From Sphingomonas sp. CCH21-G11 (lineage in GTDB: Bacteria; Pseudomonadota; Alphaproteobacteria; Sphingomonadales; Sphingomonadaceae): DNA of 64,000 bases. The notes beneath the pieces were generated by a model, which was not told the origin of the DNA, made no database searches, and saw nothing but the letters and a program-made list of their open reading frames with translations. The translations under genes were made by a program, and so were the position numbers. How positions within the stretch are numbered: position 1 is the first letter of the stretch; each line of letters starts with the position of its first letter. Of this stretch, positions 8,094 through 16,675 are shown piece by piece. Location: contig NZ_LSHX01000018.1 in NCBI RefSeq assembly GCF_001555965.1, positions 8,513 through 72,512 on the forward strand, given 5' to 3'.

Positions 8094-9461
8094 TCATTCG
8101 GCGCTATCGGAGCCGAGCCTCACCGCCGGCCGGTCCCAGCGCATCGGATGGCCTGCGATCACGGCCGGTGGCCGCAGCCGCTGCGCCGGCCCCCAGGCGG
8201 TTGGTTCGACGTCGGGCGCATAGTCCGCATCGTCGGGCGGCGGCATGTCGCCGGTCATTGGCTCCCCCGGGTGATCGACGAGCAGCTTTGCAGTGCGCGC
8301 GAGCGAAAGGCGCGCGGCCGTCGCGCCCGCACCGGTGGTCCGCGCGATGAGCGCGCGCACCGCCGCGGCCGCCAACAGATATCCGGTGGCATGATCGAGC
8401 GCCTGAACGGGCAGCGAGACGGGCCGGTCGGCCCCGCGCCAGACCTGGCCGGACGCGGCGATGCCGCAGGAGAACTGGACCAGGCTGTCAAAGCCCCGCC
8501 GCCGGGACCACGGGCCGCTGTGCCCATAGGCGTCGAGCGAGATGTCGATCAGACCCGGACGGATGGCCTGACGCTCGGCCGCGCCAAACCCCAGCCGGTC
8601 GAGCGCATCGCTGCGATAGCCATGGACCAGGATGTCGGCGCGGCCGAGCAGCGCCGCGAGCGATGCCCGACCGCCAGCGGTCCTGAGGTCGAGCCGCGCG
8701 CAGCGTTTGCCCAGCGTCACTTCCGGCGCGACCGCGGGTTCGTCCCAATCCGGTGGGTCGATCCGCAGGACATCGGCACCAAACCCGGCAAGGAAGCGGG
8801 TGGCGACCGGGCCGGCCAGCACCCGGGTAAGGTCGAGCACCCGCAGCCCGGCAAGCGGACGGCCGGGCGTCGGCCGCCAGGCGCCATCGCCAGGCGCCGC
8901 CGGTGTATCCCACAGGATCAGCGGCTCGTGCGCCGCCGCGATGCCCTGGGGATGGTCCGACCATTGCTCGATGGTCCGTAGCCGCGCCGCGCAACCGCCG
9001 GCGGCGATGATGGCGGCTTCCAGCGCGTCGCCGTGCCATTGCGCCACGCATGCGGCCACGGCCGCGCGATTGGGCGCACAGCCGAGCACCCCGAGCGCCG
9101 CGGCCCGATGGTGCGGCGCGTTGGTGTGGAGCTTGATCCACCCGTCGCGCACTTGATAGTCGCCGGCGATCGCGTCCCACGGCGTCGGCATTTCCCAGCC
9201 CAGTGGCCGGATCGACCAGCCGAACCACAGCGACGCGAGCCGGTGCGAAACGGCTACCGGCGGCGCGACATCATATACGCCCACCAGCTCGGACACCGAC
9301 AGGCACGCCGCCGCGATCGATGCCGCCGCCAGCTCCGATACCGCGAAACACGACGGCAGCCGATCTTCATCCGAAAAGGCAACCCGGCCCGACGCCGTGC
9401 GCGGCAGGGCCAGCGCATCCAGGATCGCGCCGAGCAACGCGTGCGAAATCGTGTCGGACAT
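8094..9461 (-). CDS. CaiB/BaiF family (class III) CoA-transferase
   Basis: A 455-residue family III CoA-transferase. The canonical motif block starts near residue 200 (LAGLRVLDLTRVLAGPVATR, then ADVLRIDPPDWDEP) and continues with DLRTAGGRASLAALLGRADI, and GLIDISLDAYGHSGPW follows. The N-terminal 190 residues form a second, more divergent copy of the fold. I start at MSDTISH, which has GGGAG upstream; an ATG 15 bases earlier is possible. Substrate is unknown. It is divergent from the HTH-citrate synthase-like gene across 75 bases holding a palindrome, so the two are probably co-regulated and may act on the same acyl-CoA. Confidence 0.85.
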   Translation of the reverse strand: MSDTISHALLGAILDALALPRTASGRVAFSDEDRLPSCFAVSELAAASIAAACLSVSELVGVYDVAPPVAVSHRLASLWFGWSIRPLGWEMPTPWDAIAGDYQVRDGWIKLHTNAPHHRAAALGVLGCAPNRAAVAACVAQWHGDALEAAIIAAGGCAARLRTIEQWSDHPQGIAAAHEPLILWDTPAAPGDGAWRPTPGRPLAGLRVLDLTRVLAGPVATRFLAGFGADVLRIDPPDWDEPAVAPEVTLGKRCARLDLRTAGGRASLAALLGRADILVHGYRSDALDRLGFGAAERQAIRPGLIDISLDAYGHSGPWSRRRGFDSLVQFSCGIAASGQVWRGADRPVSLPVQALDHATGYLLAAAAVRALIARTTGAGATAARLSLARTAKLLVDHPGEPMTGDMPPPDDADYAPDVEPTAWGPAQRLRPPAVIAGHPMRWDRPAVRLGSDSAE

Positions 9462-9511
9462 CCCATGCTCCCTCATCCGAGCATGTGGGCTAGCGCCTGA
9501 TTGCCGCGCCG

Positions 9512-9537
9512 ATCAATCTTGATACATATAATCAAGA
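9512..9537. promoter_or_regulatory. Operator-like palindromes between CoA-transferase and citrate synthase-like gene
   Basis: The sequence TCTTGAT-ACATATA-ATCAAGA (9517-9537) is a perfect 7-base inverted repeat with a 7-base spacer. A further ATCAA at 9512-9516 makes a second dyad with the TTGAT at 9519-9523. The right arm runs into the ATG of the citrate synthase-like gene. The AT-rich block stands out in this GC-rich DNA. A DNA-binding protein here would block the start region; the HTH of the adjacent gene is the obvious candidate. Confidence 0.6.
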
Positions 9538-10661
9538 TGACCGAATGGATCGACCGCGACACCGTGTTGAAGCGCCTGGGGATCAAGGCGCAGACGCTTT
9601 ATGCCTATGCCAGCCGGGGCCGCATCCGCATGCGGCCAGACCCGGCGGACGCCCGCCGCAGCCTGTACAGCGTCGACGATGTCGCCGAGGCGGGGGTGCG
9701 CAAGGCGCGCGGCCGCAAGCCCGCCGCGATCGCGTCGAGTTCGATGGCATGGGGCGAACCGTCAATCCCGACCCGTCTCTCCACGATCCATCGCGGCAAG
9801 CTCTACTACCGCGACGTCGATGCGCTGACGCTGGCGTCGACCGCAATGCTGGAGGAGGTCGCCCGGCATCTCTGGGCGGTCGACTGGCAACCGGCTTTCT
9901 CTGCCGCCGCCGGGCCTCACGCCGATGCGTTCTCGTTCCTGGCGGCGCGGATATCGACCGGCGCGTCGACCATCGGCCGCAGCGGCGACCACCTTGCCCG
10001 CGAAGCCGCGCAGATCATCGGCGGGCTGGCGTCGATCTGCGGCGCGGCGGATGTCCCCGGCCCGCTTCACCACCGGCTGGCGCGCGGCTGGGATGGCGAC
10101 GACGGGACCGCCGACCGGTTGCGCCGCGCGCTGGTCGCGATGGCGGACCATGATCTCAACGCATCGACCTTTGCCGCCCGGGTCGCCGCGTCGACGGGCG
10201 CGTCGCTGCCCGCCTGCCTGCTCGCCGCGCTGTGCACGCTTTCCGGCCCGCGCCATGGCGGCGCAGGTGCGGCGCTGGCCGCGCTGGTGGAGGAGGCGCG
10301 CCGATCGGGCGCGGAACATGCCGTGCGGCACTGGCGCGAACGCGACGCGATGCTCCCCGGCTTCGGCCACCCGCTCTATCCCCAGGGCGATCCGCGCGCG
10401 GCACTGATGCTGGCGGGGCTCACGCCGCCCGAAGACCTGGCGGAATTGGCCGCCGACGTGCGCGAGCAGACCGGGGCATTGCCCAATTGCGACTATGCGC
10501 TCGCGGCGATCACCCGCGTGCTGCGCCTGCCCCCCGATGCGCCGTTCAAGATCTTTCTGCTGGGCCGCGCCGTCGGCTGGTGCGCGCATGTGATCGAACA
10601 GAGTCGCGATGGCACGCTGATCCGGCCGCGCGGCCGCTTCGATGGCGCGTTGCCCGATTGA
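9537..10661 (+). CDS. Citrate synthase-like protein with N-terminal helix-turn-helix
   Basis: A 374-residue protein fusing a MerR/excisionase-type helix-turn-helix (residues about 1-52, WIDRDTVLKRLGIKAQTLYA and YSVDDVAEAG) to a citrate synthase fold. The three catalytic positions of citrate synthase are recognisable: H240 (SGPRHGGAG), H278 (GFGHPLYPQG) and D319 (NCDYALA). The catalytic part is shorter than housekeeping citrate synthase (about 430 aa). I start at the ATG overlapping the palindrome; no strong ribosome-binding site is seen. It may be an acyl-CoA-responsive regulator, a methylcitrate or other Claisen enzyme, or both. Citrate synthase family membership is secure; function is not. 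Confidence 0.85.
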   Translation: MTEWIDRDTVLKRLGIKAQTLYAYASRGRIRMRPDPADARRSLYSVDDVAEAGVRKARGRKPAAIASSSMAWGEPSIPTRLSTIHRGKLYYRDVDALTLASTAMLEEVARHLWAVDWQPAFSAAAGPHADAFSFLAARISTGASTIGRSGDHLAREAAQIIGGLASICGAADVPGPLHHRLARGWDGDDGTADRLRRALVAMADHDLNASTFAARVAASTGASLPACLLAALCTLSGPRHGGAGAALAALVEEARRSGAEHAVRHWRERDAMLPGFGHPLYPQGDPRAALMLAGLTPPEDLAELAADVREQTGALPNCDYALAAITRVLRLPPDAPFKIFLLGRAVGWCAHVIEQSRDGTLIRPRGRFDGALPD

Positions 10662-10685
10662 CCGCACGACAAGCCCCGCGGCGCG

Positions 10686-12311
10686 TCACGCCATTCTGTG
10701 CGCTCCACGCTTCACGGTAGCGCGATGGCCCGGCCCGGTGCGCGTCGAGCGTTCGCGGATGGTATCGGCGAACACCCATTCGTTGACCGCCTGATCCGGG
10801 GTGAGCGAGAGCGTCATGTAGCCCCGTCGCGACGTGTCGCACCATTTGAGTTCGGGATTGGCGGCGATCATCGCGGCGGCGACCGCCTTGGGATCGGCGG
10901 CGAGCGCGCTTTCATAGCCGGGCGAGGTCACACCCTGGCCGGCGAACTCGACCGCTGCCGGCCGCCCGTCCTGCGCCAGGTCATAGGCCCAGGCGTTGTG
11001 GCTGTCGCCGGCGATGACGATCGTGTCGGCGCCCATCGCCTGCACCGATTTGAGGAAGCGCGCCCGCGCCGCCGGGTAACCGCCCCAATTGTCGAGATTG
11101 GACGGCAGCCCGACCTTGCCCGCCAGCACCCCGGCGCGCACGAACGCCTTGGCGCGATCGGCGGCATCGGGTGCGAGGAAGTCGAGCGCGTTGGCCGGTG
11201 CGCGCGTCTCGCCCATGATCGTGCCGAAGCCGACGACCTGCCAGCGCGTCCCGGCGCGCACCGACGCGCGCATGGCATCCGCCAGCCAGGCTTCCTGCGT
11301 CGTCCCCAGCATCGTCGCGGCGGGATCACGCCACGCGCCGTCGCGAAATTCGACGAGCGCACGCGCCGGATCGGCGGACAGGAACAGCGGCGCGAGGCTC
11401 GGCGGCGCGCTGCGTGCGCTCAGCCGCGTGTCGGTGCGGTAAAGCGTCGCGAGCGCGCCGATCGGATAGGCCTTCCACGGCTCGTCCGACACCGGCATCC
11501 ATTCGCGATAGGCCTGGATCGCAGCCATCTTGCGTGTCGACCAGTCGCCCTCGTCCTTGTCGTGGTTCTGCGCGCCGCCTTCCCAGCTGTCATTGGCCGA
11601 TTCGTGGTCGTCCCATGACAGGATCATCGGCGCGGCGGCGTGCAGCGCCTGAAGATCGGGATCGGCCCGGTAGCTGGCATAGCGCAGCCGGTAATCGGCG
11701 AGCGCGAGGATCTCGCCCTGCGGCTGCGGTACCCGGGCGGCAATTGCCTGCTCGGCCGACGGATAGTTTCCGGCCGCATATTCATAGATATAATCGCCCA
11801 GATGCACCGTCAGGTCGATGTCGCCGCGCCGGGCGGCATGGGCATAGGCGTTGAAATAGCCGAAGCCGATGTTCGAGCAGGAAAAGACCGCGATGTTGAA
11901 CCGGTCGACCAGCGCATCGGGCAGCGTGCGCGTGCGCCCCACGGGCGACAGGGTGCCGTCGGGCGCGATGAAGCGGTAATGATAGCGCGTGTCGGGCTTC
12001 AACCCGTCGACGGTGAGCTTGACCGTGTGATCGCGCCACGGCCCGGTGATCATTTCGCCACCGCCCGCGACGCGCGCGAAATCGGCGCTTTCGGAAAGTT
12101 CGACGCGCAGCTTCGCGGCCGCGCCGTCCGCGGGGACATAGCGCGTCCACAGCAACACCGACGTCGCGGCGGGCTCGCCGCTGGCGACGTTGTGCGTGAA
12201 ACCCCGACCCGCGCCGACGCTTTGCGCCCAGGCGAAACCGGGGATGGCGAACGCGCCGAGCCCCAGTGCGCCGGTGGCGACGAACGATCGGCGGTCGATA
12301 CGGATGGTCAT
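10686..12311 (-). CDS. phoD: PhoD-family alkaline phosphatase/phosphodiesterase, Tat-exported
   Basis: A 541-residue exported metallophosphoesterase that releases phosphate from phosphodiesters or monoesters outside the cytoplasm. The N-terminus has a twin-arginine signal (DRRSFVATGALG, then a hydrophobic run to FAWAQS). PhoD metal-site motifs seen are FSCSNIGFGYFN, HLGDYIYEY, SWDDHESAND and AGDSHNAWAYDL. The long reading frame upstream is discarded because this ATG gives the intact signal peptide. Last gene of a five-gene minus-strand operon that carries a Pho box at 15723-15751, which fits phosphate-starvation control. Confidence 0.93.
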   Translation of the reverse strand: MTIRIDRRSFVATGALGLGAFAIPGFAWAQSVGAGRGFTHNVASGEPAATSVLLWTRYVPADGAAAKLRVELSESADFARVAGGGEMITGPWRDHTVKLTVDGLKPDTRYHYRFIAPDGTLSPVGRTRTLPDALVDRFNIAVFSCSNIGFGYFNAYAHAARRGDIDLTVHLGDYIYEYAAGNYPSAEQAIAARVPQPQGEILALADYRLRYASYRADPDLQALHAAAPMILSWDDHESANDSWEGGAQNHDKDEGDWSTRKMAAIQAYREWMPVSDEPWKAYPIGALATLYRTDTRLSARSAPPSLAPLFLSADPARALVEFRDGAWRDPAATMLGTTQEAWLADAMRASVRAGTRWQVVGFGTIMGETRAPANALDFLAPDAADRAKAFVRAGVLAGKVGLPSNLDNWGGYPAARARFLKSVQAMGADTIVIAGDSHNAWAYDLAQDGRPAAVEFAGQGVTSPGYESALAADPKAVAAAMIAANPELKWCDTSRRGYMTLSLTPDQAVNEWVFADTIRERSTRTGPGHRATVKRGAHRMA

Positions 12312-12337
12312 GTGGCGTCTCCCCCTGGTACCCGTCG

Positions 12338-13522
12338 TCACGCCGCCAGACGCGGGCGGCGGCGCGCGTCGAGCAGCGACTGATAATAATCGATCAGCGC
12401 GATCGCATGATCGCGGTCGGTGCGCACCTGGCCTGCGGCATGGCGCGCGGCGGCGCGCAGGATGCGCGGTTCGCGCGTGAACAGGCGGCGGATCGCCGCG
12501 GCTGCCGAACGCGCGTCGCGGGCGCGATAGGTCTCGGCGAACAGTGGATCCGCCAGTTCGGCAAAGCCGCCCTCGTCGGGCGCGATCAGCGGCAATCCCG
12601 ACGCGATCGCCTCCAGCCCGACCAGCCCGAACGGCTCGGCGTCGGAACCGTGGATGAGCGCATCGCAACTCGCCATGATCCGCGCCAGCCGCTGACGGTC
12701 ATAGACCGGGCGGAACAGCTTGATGTGCGGGCTGCCCGCGACACGGCGCTGCACGACGCGGCTGTCGACGCCCGCGCCGATCTGGATCAGGCCGACCGGC
12801 ATCTGCGCGCCCGCGCGCTCGACGGCGTCGAAGATCATCGGCCATCGCTTTTCGGGATGATGCCGGCCAATCCCGAGCAGCAGGTGCGCGTCGGGCGGCA
12901 GGTCGCACTGGGCCAGCAGCGCCCGGCGCAGGCCCTCGTCGCGGTGTTCGGGCGAGAAGATCCCGCGCTGAATGCCCAGCGGCATCGCGGCGTGAACGGT
13001 CAGCCCGCGCCGTGCATGACGCTTGGCCAGCGAGGGGCCATTGGTCACGAAGACATCGAACTTGGCCAGGAAACGCGCCATGTATCGCGTGTACCAGCCG
13101 AACGCGCGCTCGATGCGGTCGGGCGCGGCGAAGCGTTCGAACCAGCGCATCGGATAGGCGGCGACATTGTCGTTGTGCGCGAAGAAGACCTTGAGCGCGC
13201 GCCCCTGCCAGTTGCCGACGATCCAGCCCGGCCGCCACGGCGAGCTGGTTTCGACCACGTCCGCATCCAGCCGGTCGAGCAGCCGGCGGATCGGATCGCC
13301 ATCGACGAAGATGCCGTAATTGGTGTCGAGGATCAGACGCGGGGCCTTCACCCAATGGATGCAGCCCCCGCCCGGCCGTTCCTCCACCGCGTCCGCGCGC
13401 CCCGGGGCGATCACGATCAGCTCGTGCCCCAGCTCGGCCATGATCTCCATCTTGCGATCGAGATAGGTGCGCACCCCGCCGCCGGTGGGGGAATAATATT
13501 CGTTGACGTCGACGACGCGCAC
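12338..13522 (-). CDS. GT4-type glycosyltransferase
   Basis: A 394-residue glycosyltransferase of the GT-B fold: an N-terminal acceptor domain opening VRVVDVNEYYSPTGGGVRT and a C-terminal nucleotide-sugar domain with LLGIGRHHPEKRW and the GT4 signature EPFGLVGLEA. No signal peptide or transmembrane helix; it is probably a peripheral membrane or cytosolic enzyme. I start at GTG 13522 because AAGGAG lies seven bases upstream and the gene then begins 11 bases after the DUF2141 stop. Acceptor is unknown. Being in a Pho-box operon with PhoD makes a glycolipid acceptor plausible (inference). Confidence 0.85.
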   Translation of the reverse strand: MRVVDVNEYYSPTGGGVRTYLDRKMEIMAELGHELIVIAPGRADAVEERPGGGCIHWVKAPRLILDTNYGIFVDGDPIRRLLDRLDADVVETSSPWRPGWIVGNWQGRALKVFFAHNDNVAAYPMRWFERFAAPDRIERAFGWYTRYMARFLAKFDVFVTNGPSLAKRHARRGLTVHAAMPLGIQRGIFSPEHRDEGLRRALLAQCDLPPDAHLLLGIGRHHPEKRWPMIFDAVERAGAQMPVGLIQIGAGVDSRVVQRRVAGSPHIKLFRPVYDRQRLARIMASCDALIHGSDAEPFGLVGLEAIASGLPLIAPDEGGFAELADPLFAETYRARDARSAAAAIRRLFTREPRILRAAARHAAGQVRTDRDHAIALIDYYQSLLDARRRPRLAA

Positions 13523-13533
13523 GGGCGTCTCCT

Positions 13534-14073
13534 TCACTTCCCGCCGCGGATCGGACCGAAGCCGGACAGGCCGCGCAGATACTGGGCGCGGATGTTGGTG
13601 GTCGTGACGCCATCGCCGACGTTGATGACAGCTTGATGAAGCTTCGGCCGGGCGCGCCCCAGCTTGACGTTGCTCGGGAACCCCGCGCCGTCCTTCCAGA
13701 AATCGAACTTGTTCCTGCCGTCGCGGTCGTGGGTGAACAACAGCGCGTAGCGGCCCGGTGCCGGCGCCTTGATACAGATGGCGACGGGGCCGCTGGGCGG
13801 CATCGGCGCCCAGATGCGGCGGAAGAACTTGCCCTCGGCGCGTAGGTCGCGATCGTCCTTCAGGAAATCCTGTTCGTTCGCGGGATAGAGCTCGAGCTTC
13901 AGGCGACCGACGCGGTCCTTGAGCCCGGTGACGTTGACGCGGATGGCCGGCCCCGAATCCGCCGCGCAAACCGCGGCGTCCTCCCCCAGGATTGCCTGCG
14001 CCGTTGCGGGGGCGCCGGTGGCGGCGGCAGCCGCGAGCGCGAAGCCCCGCGACACTTTCAGGATCGTTGGCAT
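13534..14073 (-). CDS. Exported DUF2141 protein
   Basis: A 179-residue secreted protein: a basic start (MPTILKVSRG), a hydrophobic Ala-rich run ending ATAQA that fits a signal peptidase I site, then a DUF2141 beta-sandwich domain (RVNVTGLKDRVGRLKLELYP to FDFWKDGAGFPSN). DUF2141 has no established function. Its ATG overlaps the stop of the membrane-protein gene as TGATG, so the two are translationally coupled. Part of the operon that ends with the glycosyltransferase and PhoD. Confidence 0.85.
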   Translation of the reverse strand: MPTILKVSRGFALAAAAATGAPATAQAILGEDAAVCAADSGPAIRVNVTGLKDRVGRLKLELYPANEQDFLKDDRDLRAEGKFFRRIWAPMPPSGPVAICIKAPAPGRYALLFTHDRDGRNKFDFWKDGAGFPSNVKLGRARPKLHQAVINVGDGVTTTNIRAQYLRGLSGFGPIRGGK

Positions 14074-14951
14074 CAGAACCTCGTCTTGATGAGCGAGAAC
14101 AGGCCGAACAGTGCGATGAGGACGAGATGGCAGAGCAGGTTGAGCGCGGAGGTGAAGGCGACGAGATCGCCCAGCGCCTCGCTCTGGCCGATGAACAGGA
14201 TGGCGAAGGTCGCGAACACCAGTTCCTTGTTGGGGATGAGCGGCATGCGGAACACCAGCAGCCGCCCCGCGACCAGGAACGACCACATGCCCAGCGACAC
14301 GTCGGGCATGGCGAGATGCCACGCCAGCGCCAGCGCGGCGGAATCGAGGACGAAGCGCACCGCATGGATGCCGAACACCTGCCAAAGCTGACGACGGCCG
14401 AGCGAGAAGACGCGTTTGGAAAAGATCACGAACGGCGCGGACAGGGCAAAGATGATCGCCGCCGACAGCGCGACCATGCGCAGGTCGGACCGGCTGAGCA
14501 GGTCGGACGCGATCGGCAGCACCAGCGCGATCATCAGCAGCGTCAGCGAATTGGCCGCGATCCCCGACAGGATCGTCACGTCCTTGACCGCGCCGAAGGG
14601 CGACGTGACCATCTTCATGCGCTGGCGCGCCCAGACATAGAAATAGACGTCGCCCGAATAGCCGATGACCACGTCGTTCGCGATCCGCTTGCGCAGCAGC
14701 GCGCCCAGCCCGGCGACGGGCAGCTGCCAGAGCCGACGGAAGATCACGAAGTCGCCGACCGGCGACGCAAGGTAGGCGACGGCGAAGGCGAGGTAGAAGA
14801 GCGGGCTGTCGGGAACCGTCCGCGACAGGCCCGCCAACCCGGCCTCGAGGAGCTCGCGGGCCAGTCCGACGACCATCAGCACCGACAGCGCCGCGCCCAG
14901 CAGCACAGGCCAGCGCCGCTTGATCCGCTCGATCGGCTCCAGCCCGCCCAT
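14073..14951 (-). CDS. Polytopic membrane protein of unknown function
   Basis: A 292-residue integral membrane protein with about seven hydrophobic segments (for example VLLGAALSVLMVVGLA, LFYLAFAVAYLASPV and LVFATFAILFIG) and the conserved-looking YSGDVYFYVWARQR between helices. It recalls flippase-like lysylphosphatidylglycerol synthase TM proteins, but I cannot assign it firmly. The ATG at 14951 has GAGGAG upstream; a GTG at 14996 would add 15 residues. Its position before DUF2141 and a glycosyltransferase suggests lipid-linked glycan movement or envelope remodelling. Confidence 0.75.
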   Translation of the reverse strand: MGGLEPIERIKRRWPVLLGAALSVLMVVGLARELLEAGLAGLSRTVPDSPLFYLAFAVAYLASPVGDFVIFRRLWQLPVAGLGALLRKRIANDVVIGYSGDVYFYVWARQRMKMVTSPFGAVKDVTILSGIAANSLTLLMIALVLPIASDLLSRSDLRMVALSAAIIFALSAPFVIFSKRVFSLGRRQLWQVFGIHAVRFVLDSAALALAWHLAMPDVSLGMWSFLVAGRLLVFRMPLIPNKELVFATFAILFIGQSEALGDLVAFTSALNLLCHLVLIALFGLFSLIKTRF

Positions 14952-15015
14952 TGCGGCGAACTCCTCGGACTCGGGCGTGGCGGCAGGCGTAGTCACGGGG
15001 TGATCGCGGCTCCGA

Positions 15016-15645
15016 TCAGACGAAATGATCGGGATGCGCCGCGGCGAATGCGGGCAATGCCGTCGCGGCGGCGTCGATCGCCACCAGGCGGGGAAACGCA
15101 TCGAGCGGCACCGAAAAGCGCCGGGCATTGGCGATCTGGGGCACCAGGAAGACATCGGCGATGTCGGGGGCCTCGCCGCCCAGATACGGCCCGTCGCCCG
15201 CCATTTCCTCGATCGCGGCCAGCCCGGTGACGATCCAGTGCGCATACCAGGCCATGCGGGCGTCACGGTCGGCGTCGAACTGGGTTTCCAGGCGTTTGAG
15301 CACGCGAAGGTTGTTGAGCGGATGGATGTCGCACGCGATGGCAAGCGCGAGCGACAGCGCCCGGGCGCGGGCCAGCGGATCGGCCGGGATCAGCCGCGGT
15401 TCGGGATAGGTCGCCTCCAGCCAGTCGATGATCGCCAGCGACTGTGTCAGGATGGTGCCGTCGCCGATGTCGAGCGCGGGAACCAGGCCCTGGGGATTGG
15501 CGGCGAGAAACGCGGCGCTGCGCTGATCGCCATCGACCAGCGACACCGGATGGCGTTCCCACGGCACGCCCTTCAGATTGAGCGCGATCCGCACGCGATA
15601 GGCGGCGGAGGAGCGGGCATAGTCCATCAGTCGAATCGACGGCAT
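15016..15645 (-). CDS. maiA: Maleylacetoacetate isomerase-like glutathione S-transferase
   Basis: A 209-residue zeta-class GST: thioredoxin-like N-terminal domain with the SSAAYRVRIALNLKG active-site region and NPQGLVPAL/LTQSLAIIDWLE, then an all-alpha C-terminal domain. In tyrosine catabolism this family isomerises maleylacetoacetate using glutathione. No homogentisate or fumarylacetoacetate genes are next to it. It is first in the operon behind the Pho box, so either it has been recruited to that regulon or transcripts merely pass through it. AAGGAA lies seven bases before the chosen ATG. Confidence 0.85.
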   Translation of the reverse strand: MPSIRLMDYARSSAAYRVRIALNLKGVPWERHPVSLVDGDQRSAAFLAANPQGLVPALDIGDGTILTQSLAIIDWLEATYPEPRLIPADPLARARALSLALAIACDIHPLNNLRVLKRLETQFDADRDARMAWYAHWIVTGLAAIEEMAGDGPYLGGEAPDIADVFLVPQIANARRFSVPLDAFPRLVAIDAAATALPAFAAAHPDHFV

Positions 15646-15722
15646 CGGTGTTCCTTGGGCCGCGCGGACGGATCGGCCCCGCACGAATGGCCGGCCGCGA
15701 CGGTGGGTTCGCGACGATGCCT

Positions 15723-15751
15723 ATGACACGGCAATGACAGCACCATGACGT
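15723..15751 (-). promoter_or_regulatory. Three-repeat Pho box upstream of maiA-...-phoD operon
   Basis: Read on the minus strand the sites are ACGTCAT, CTGTCAT and GTGTCAT, each separated by exactly four bases (11-base period). This matches the PhoB-binding pattern of 7-base direct repeats (CTGTCAT-type) phased by one helical turn. The last repeat ends 77 bases before the maiA ATG. A clear -10 element is not obvious. The other Pho box in this window (43200-43228) has the same spacing. Confidence 0.75.
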
Positions 15752-15793
15752 CCGCCGATCGGCCGGCCTGTCCGCACGCGCCGGCGGAAACGC

Positions 15794-16675
15794 TCAGCGC
15801 GCCGCGTCGGGATGGAGCGAATTGCCGGCCCGTCCGGGCCGGAACGCGCCCGGCCAGCTGCGCGGATCGATGGTCATTTCGCCGTTGAGCGAGAAGGTGA
15901 TGAACTCCGCCCGGCCCCCGATATTCTCCCACGGCACCGGCCCGCCCAGACCGCGATCCTCGATCGAAAAGCGGCTGTCGGCGGAATTGTCGCGATTGTC
16001 GCCCATCAGGAAGACATGATCGCGCGGCACCGTGATCGGTCCATAATTGTCCCCCAGGCTGAGACCGATGTCGACGGTGTCGTAGCTGACGCCGTTGGGC
16101 AGCGTTTCGCGCACGATCGGGAGCCGGCAATAGGCGCGCCCGTCGGTTCCGGTGAAGCGCGCGCCGGGATATTGCGCGGCGTCGCACTGCGCATTGCGAT
16201 CGACCGGCAGCACGCGGGGGGCGGCGATGCGGCGCTCGACCGGCACGCCGTTCAGGATGAGGGCGCCGTTGCGCACCTCCAGCCGGTCGCCGGGCAGGCC
16301 GATCACGCGCTTGATGTAATCGATCCGCGACCCCGGCGGCGTGACGATGACGACGTCGCCGCGTGCGGGCAGGCGGCCGAACAGCCGCCCGCCGACAAAG
16401 GGCAGCAGGTGAAAGGTCGGGGTCACGAACGAGAAGCCATAGGGGTATTTTGTGACGACCAGCCGGTCACCCTTCAGCAACGCCGGCACCATCGATTCGG
16501 ACGGGATGTAGAAGGGCTTGGCGATGAAGCTGTGAAAACCGAGCACGGCCAGCACCAGCCACAACAGCCCGCGCGCCTCCGCGCTCCAGTCCACGCCGCG
16601 ACGCTGGGCCGCGGGCGGCGTATCGGCATCCTCACGCGGCAGGGGAATCGTCGCGGTGGCGTCAGTCGAGGTCAT
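15794..16675 (-). CDS. lepB: Signal peptidase I
   Basis: Membrane-bound leader peptidase (293 aa) that cleaves Sec and Tat signal peptides. An N-terminal cytoplasmic tail of about 35 residues is followed by one membrane segment (GLLWLVLAVLGFHSF), then the periplasmic catalytic domain with S61 (PSESMVPALL) and K122 (SRIDYIKRVIGLPGD). Later box GDNRDNSADSR is present. Its ATG directly abuts the acpS stop, so it is in the pyrE-pdxJ-acpS-lepB run. Length is usual for alphaproteobacteria. Confidence 0.96.
   Translation of the reverse strand: MTSTDATATIPLPREDADTPPAAQRRGVDWSAEARGLLWLVLAVLGFHSFIAKPFYIPSESMVPALLKGDRLVVTKYPYGFSFVTPTFHLLPFVGGRLFGRLPARGDVVIVTPPGSRIDYIKRVIGLPGDRLEVRNGALILNGVPVERRIAAPRVLPVDRNAQCDAAQYPGARFTGTDGRAYCRLPIVRETLPNGVSYDTVDIGLSLGDNYGPITVPRDHVFLMGDNRDNSADSRFSIEDRGLGGPVPWENIGGRAEFITFSLNGEMTIDPRSWPGAFRPGRAGNSLHPDAAR

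Noticed and set aside
15016..15645. Tyrosine-degradation operon based on maiA
   Set aside because: No homogentisate dioxygenase or fumarylacetoacetase gene is nearby; the family assignment stands but the pathway context does not.
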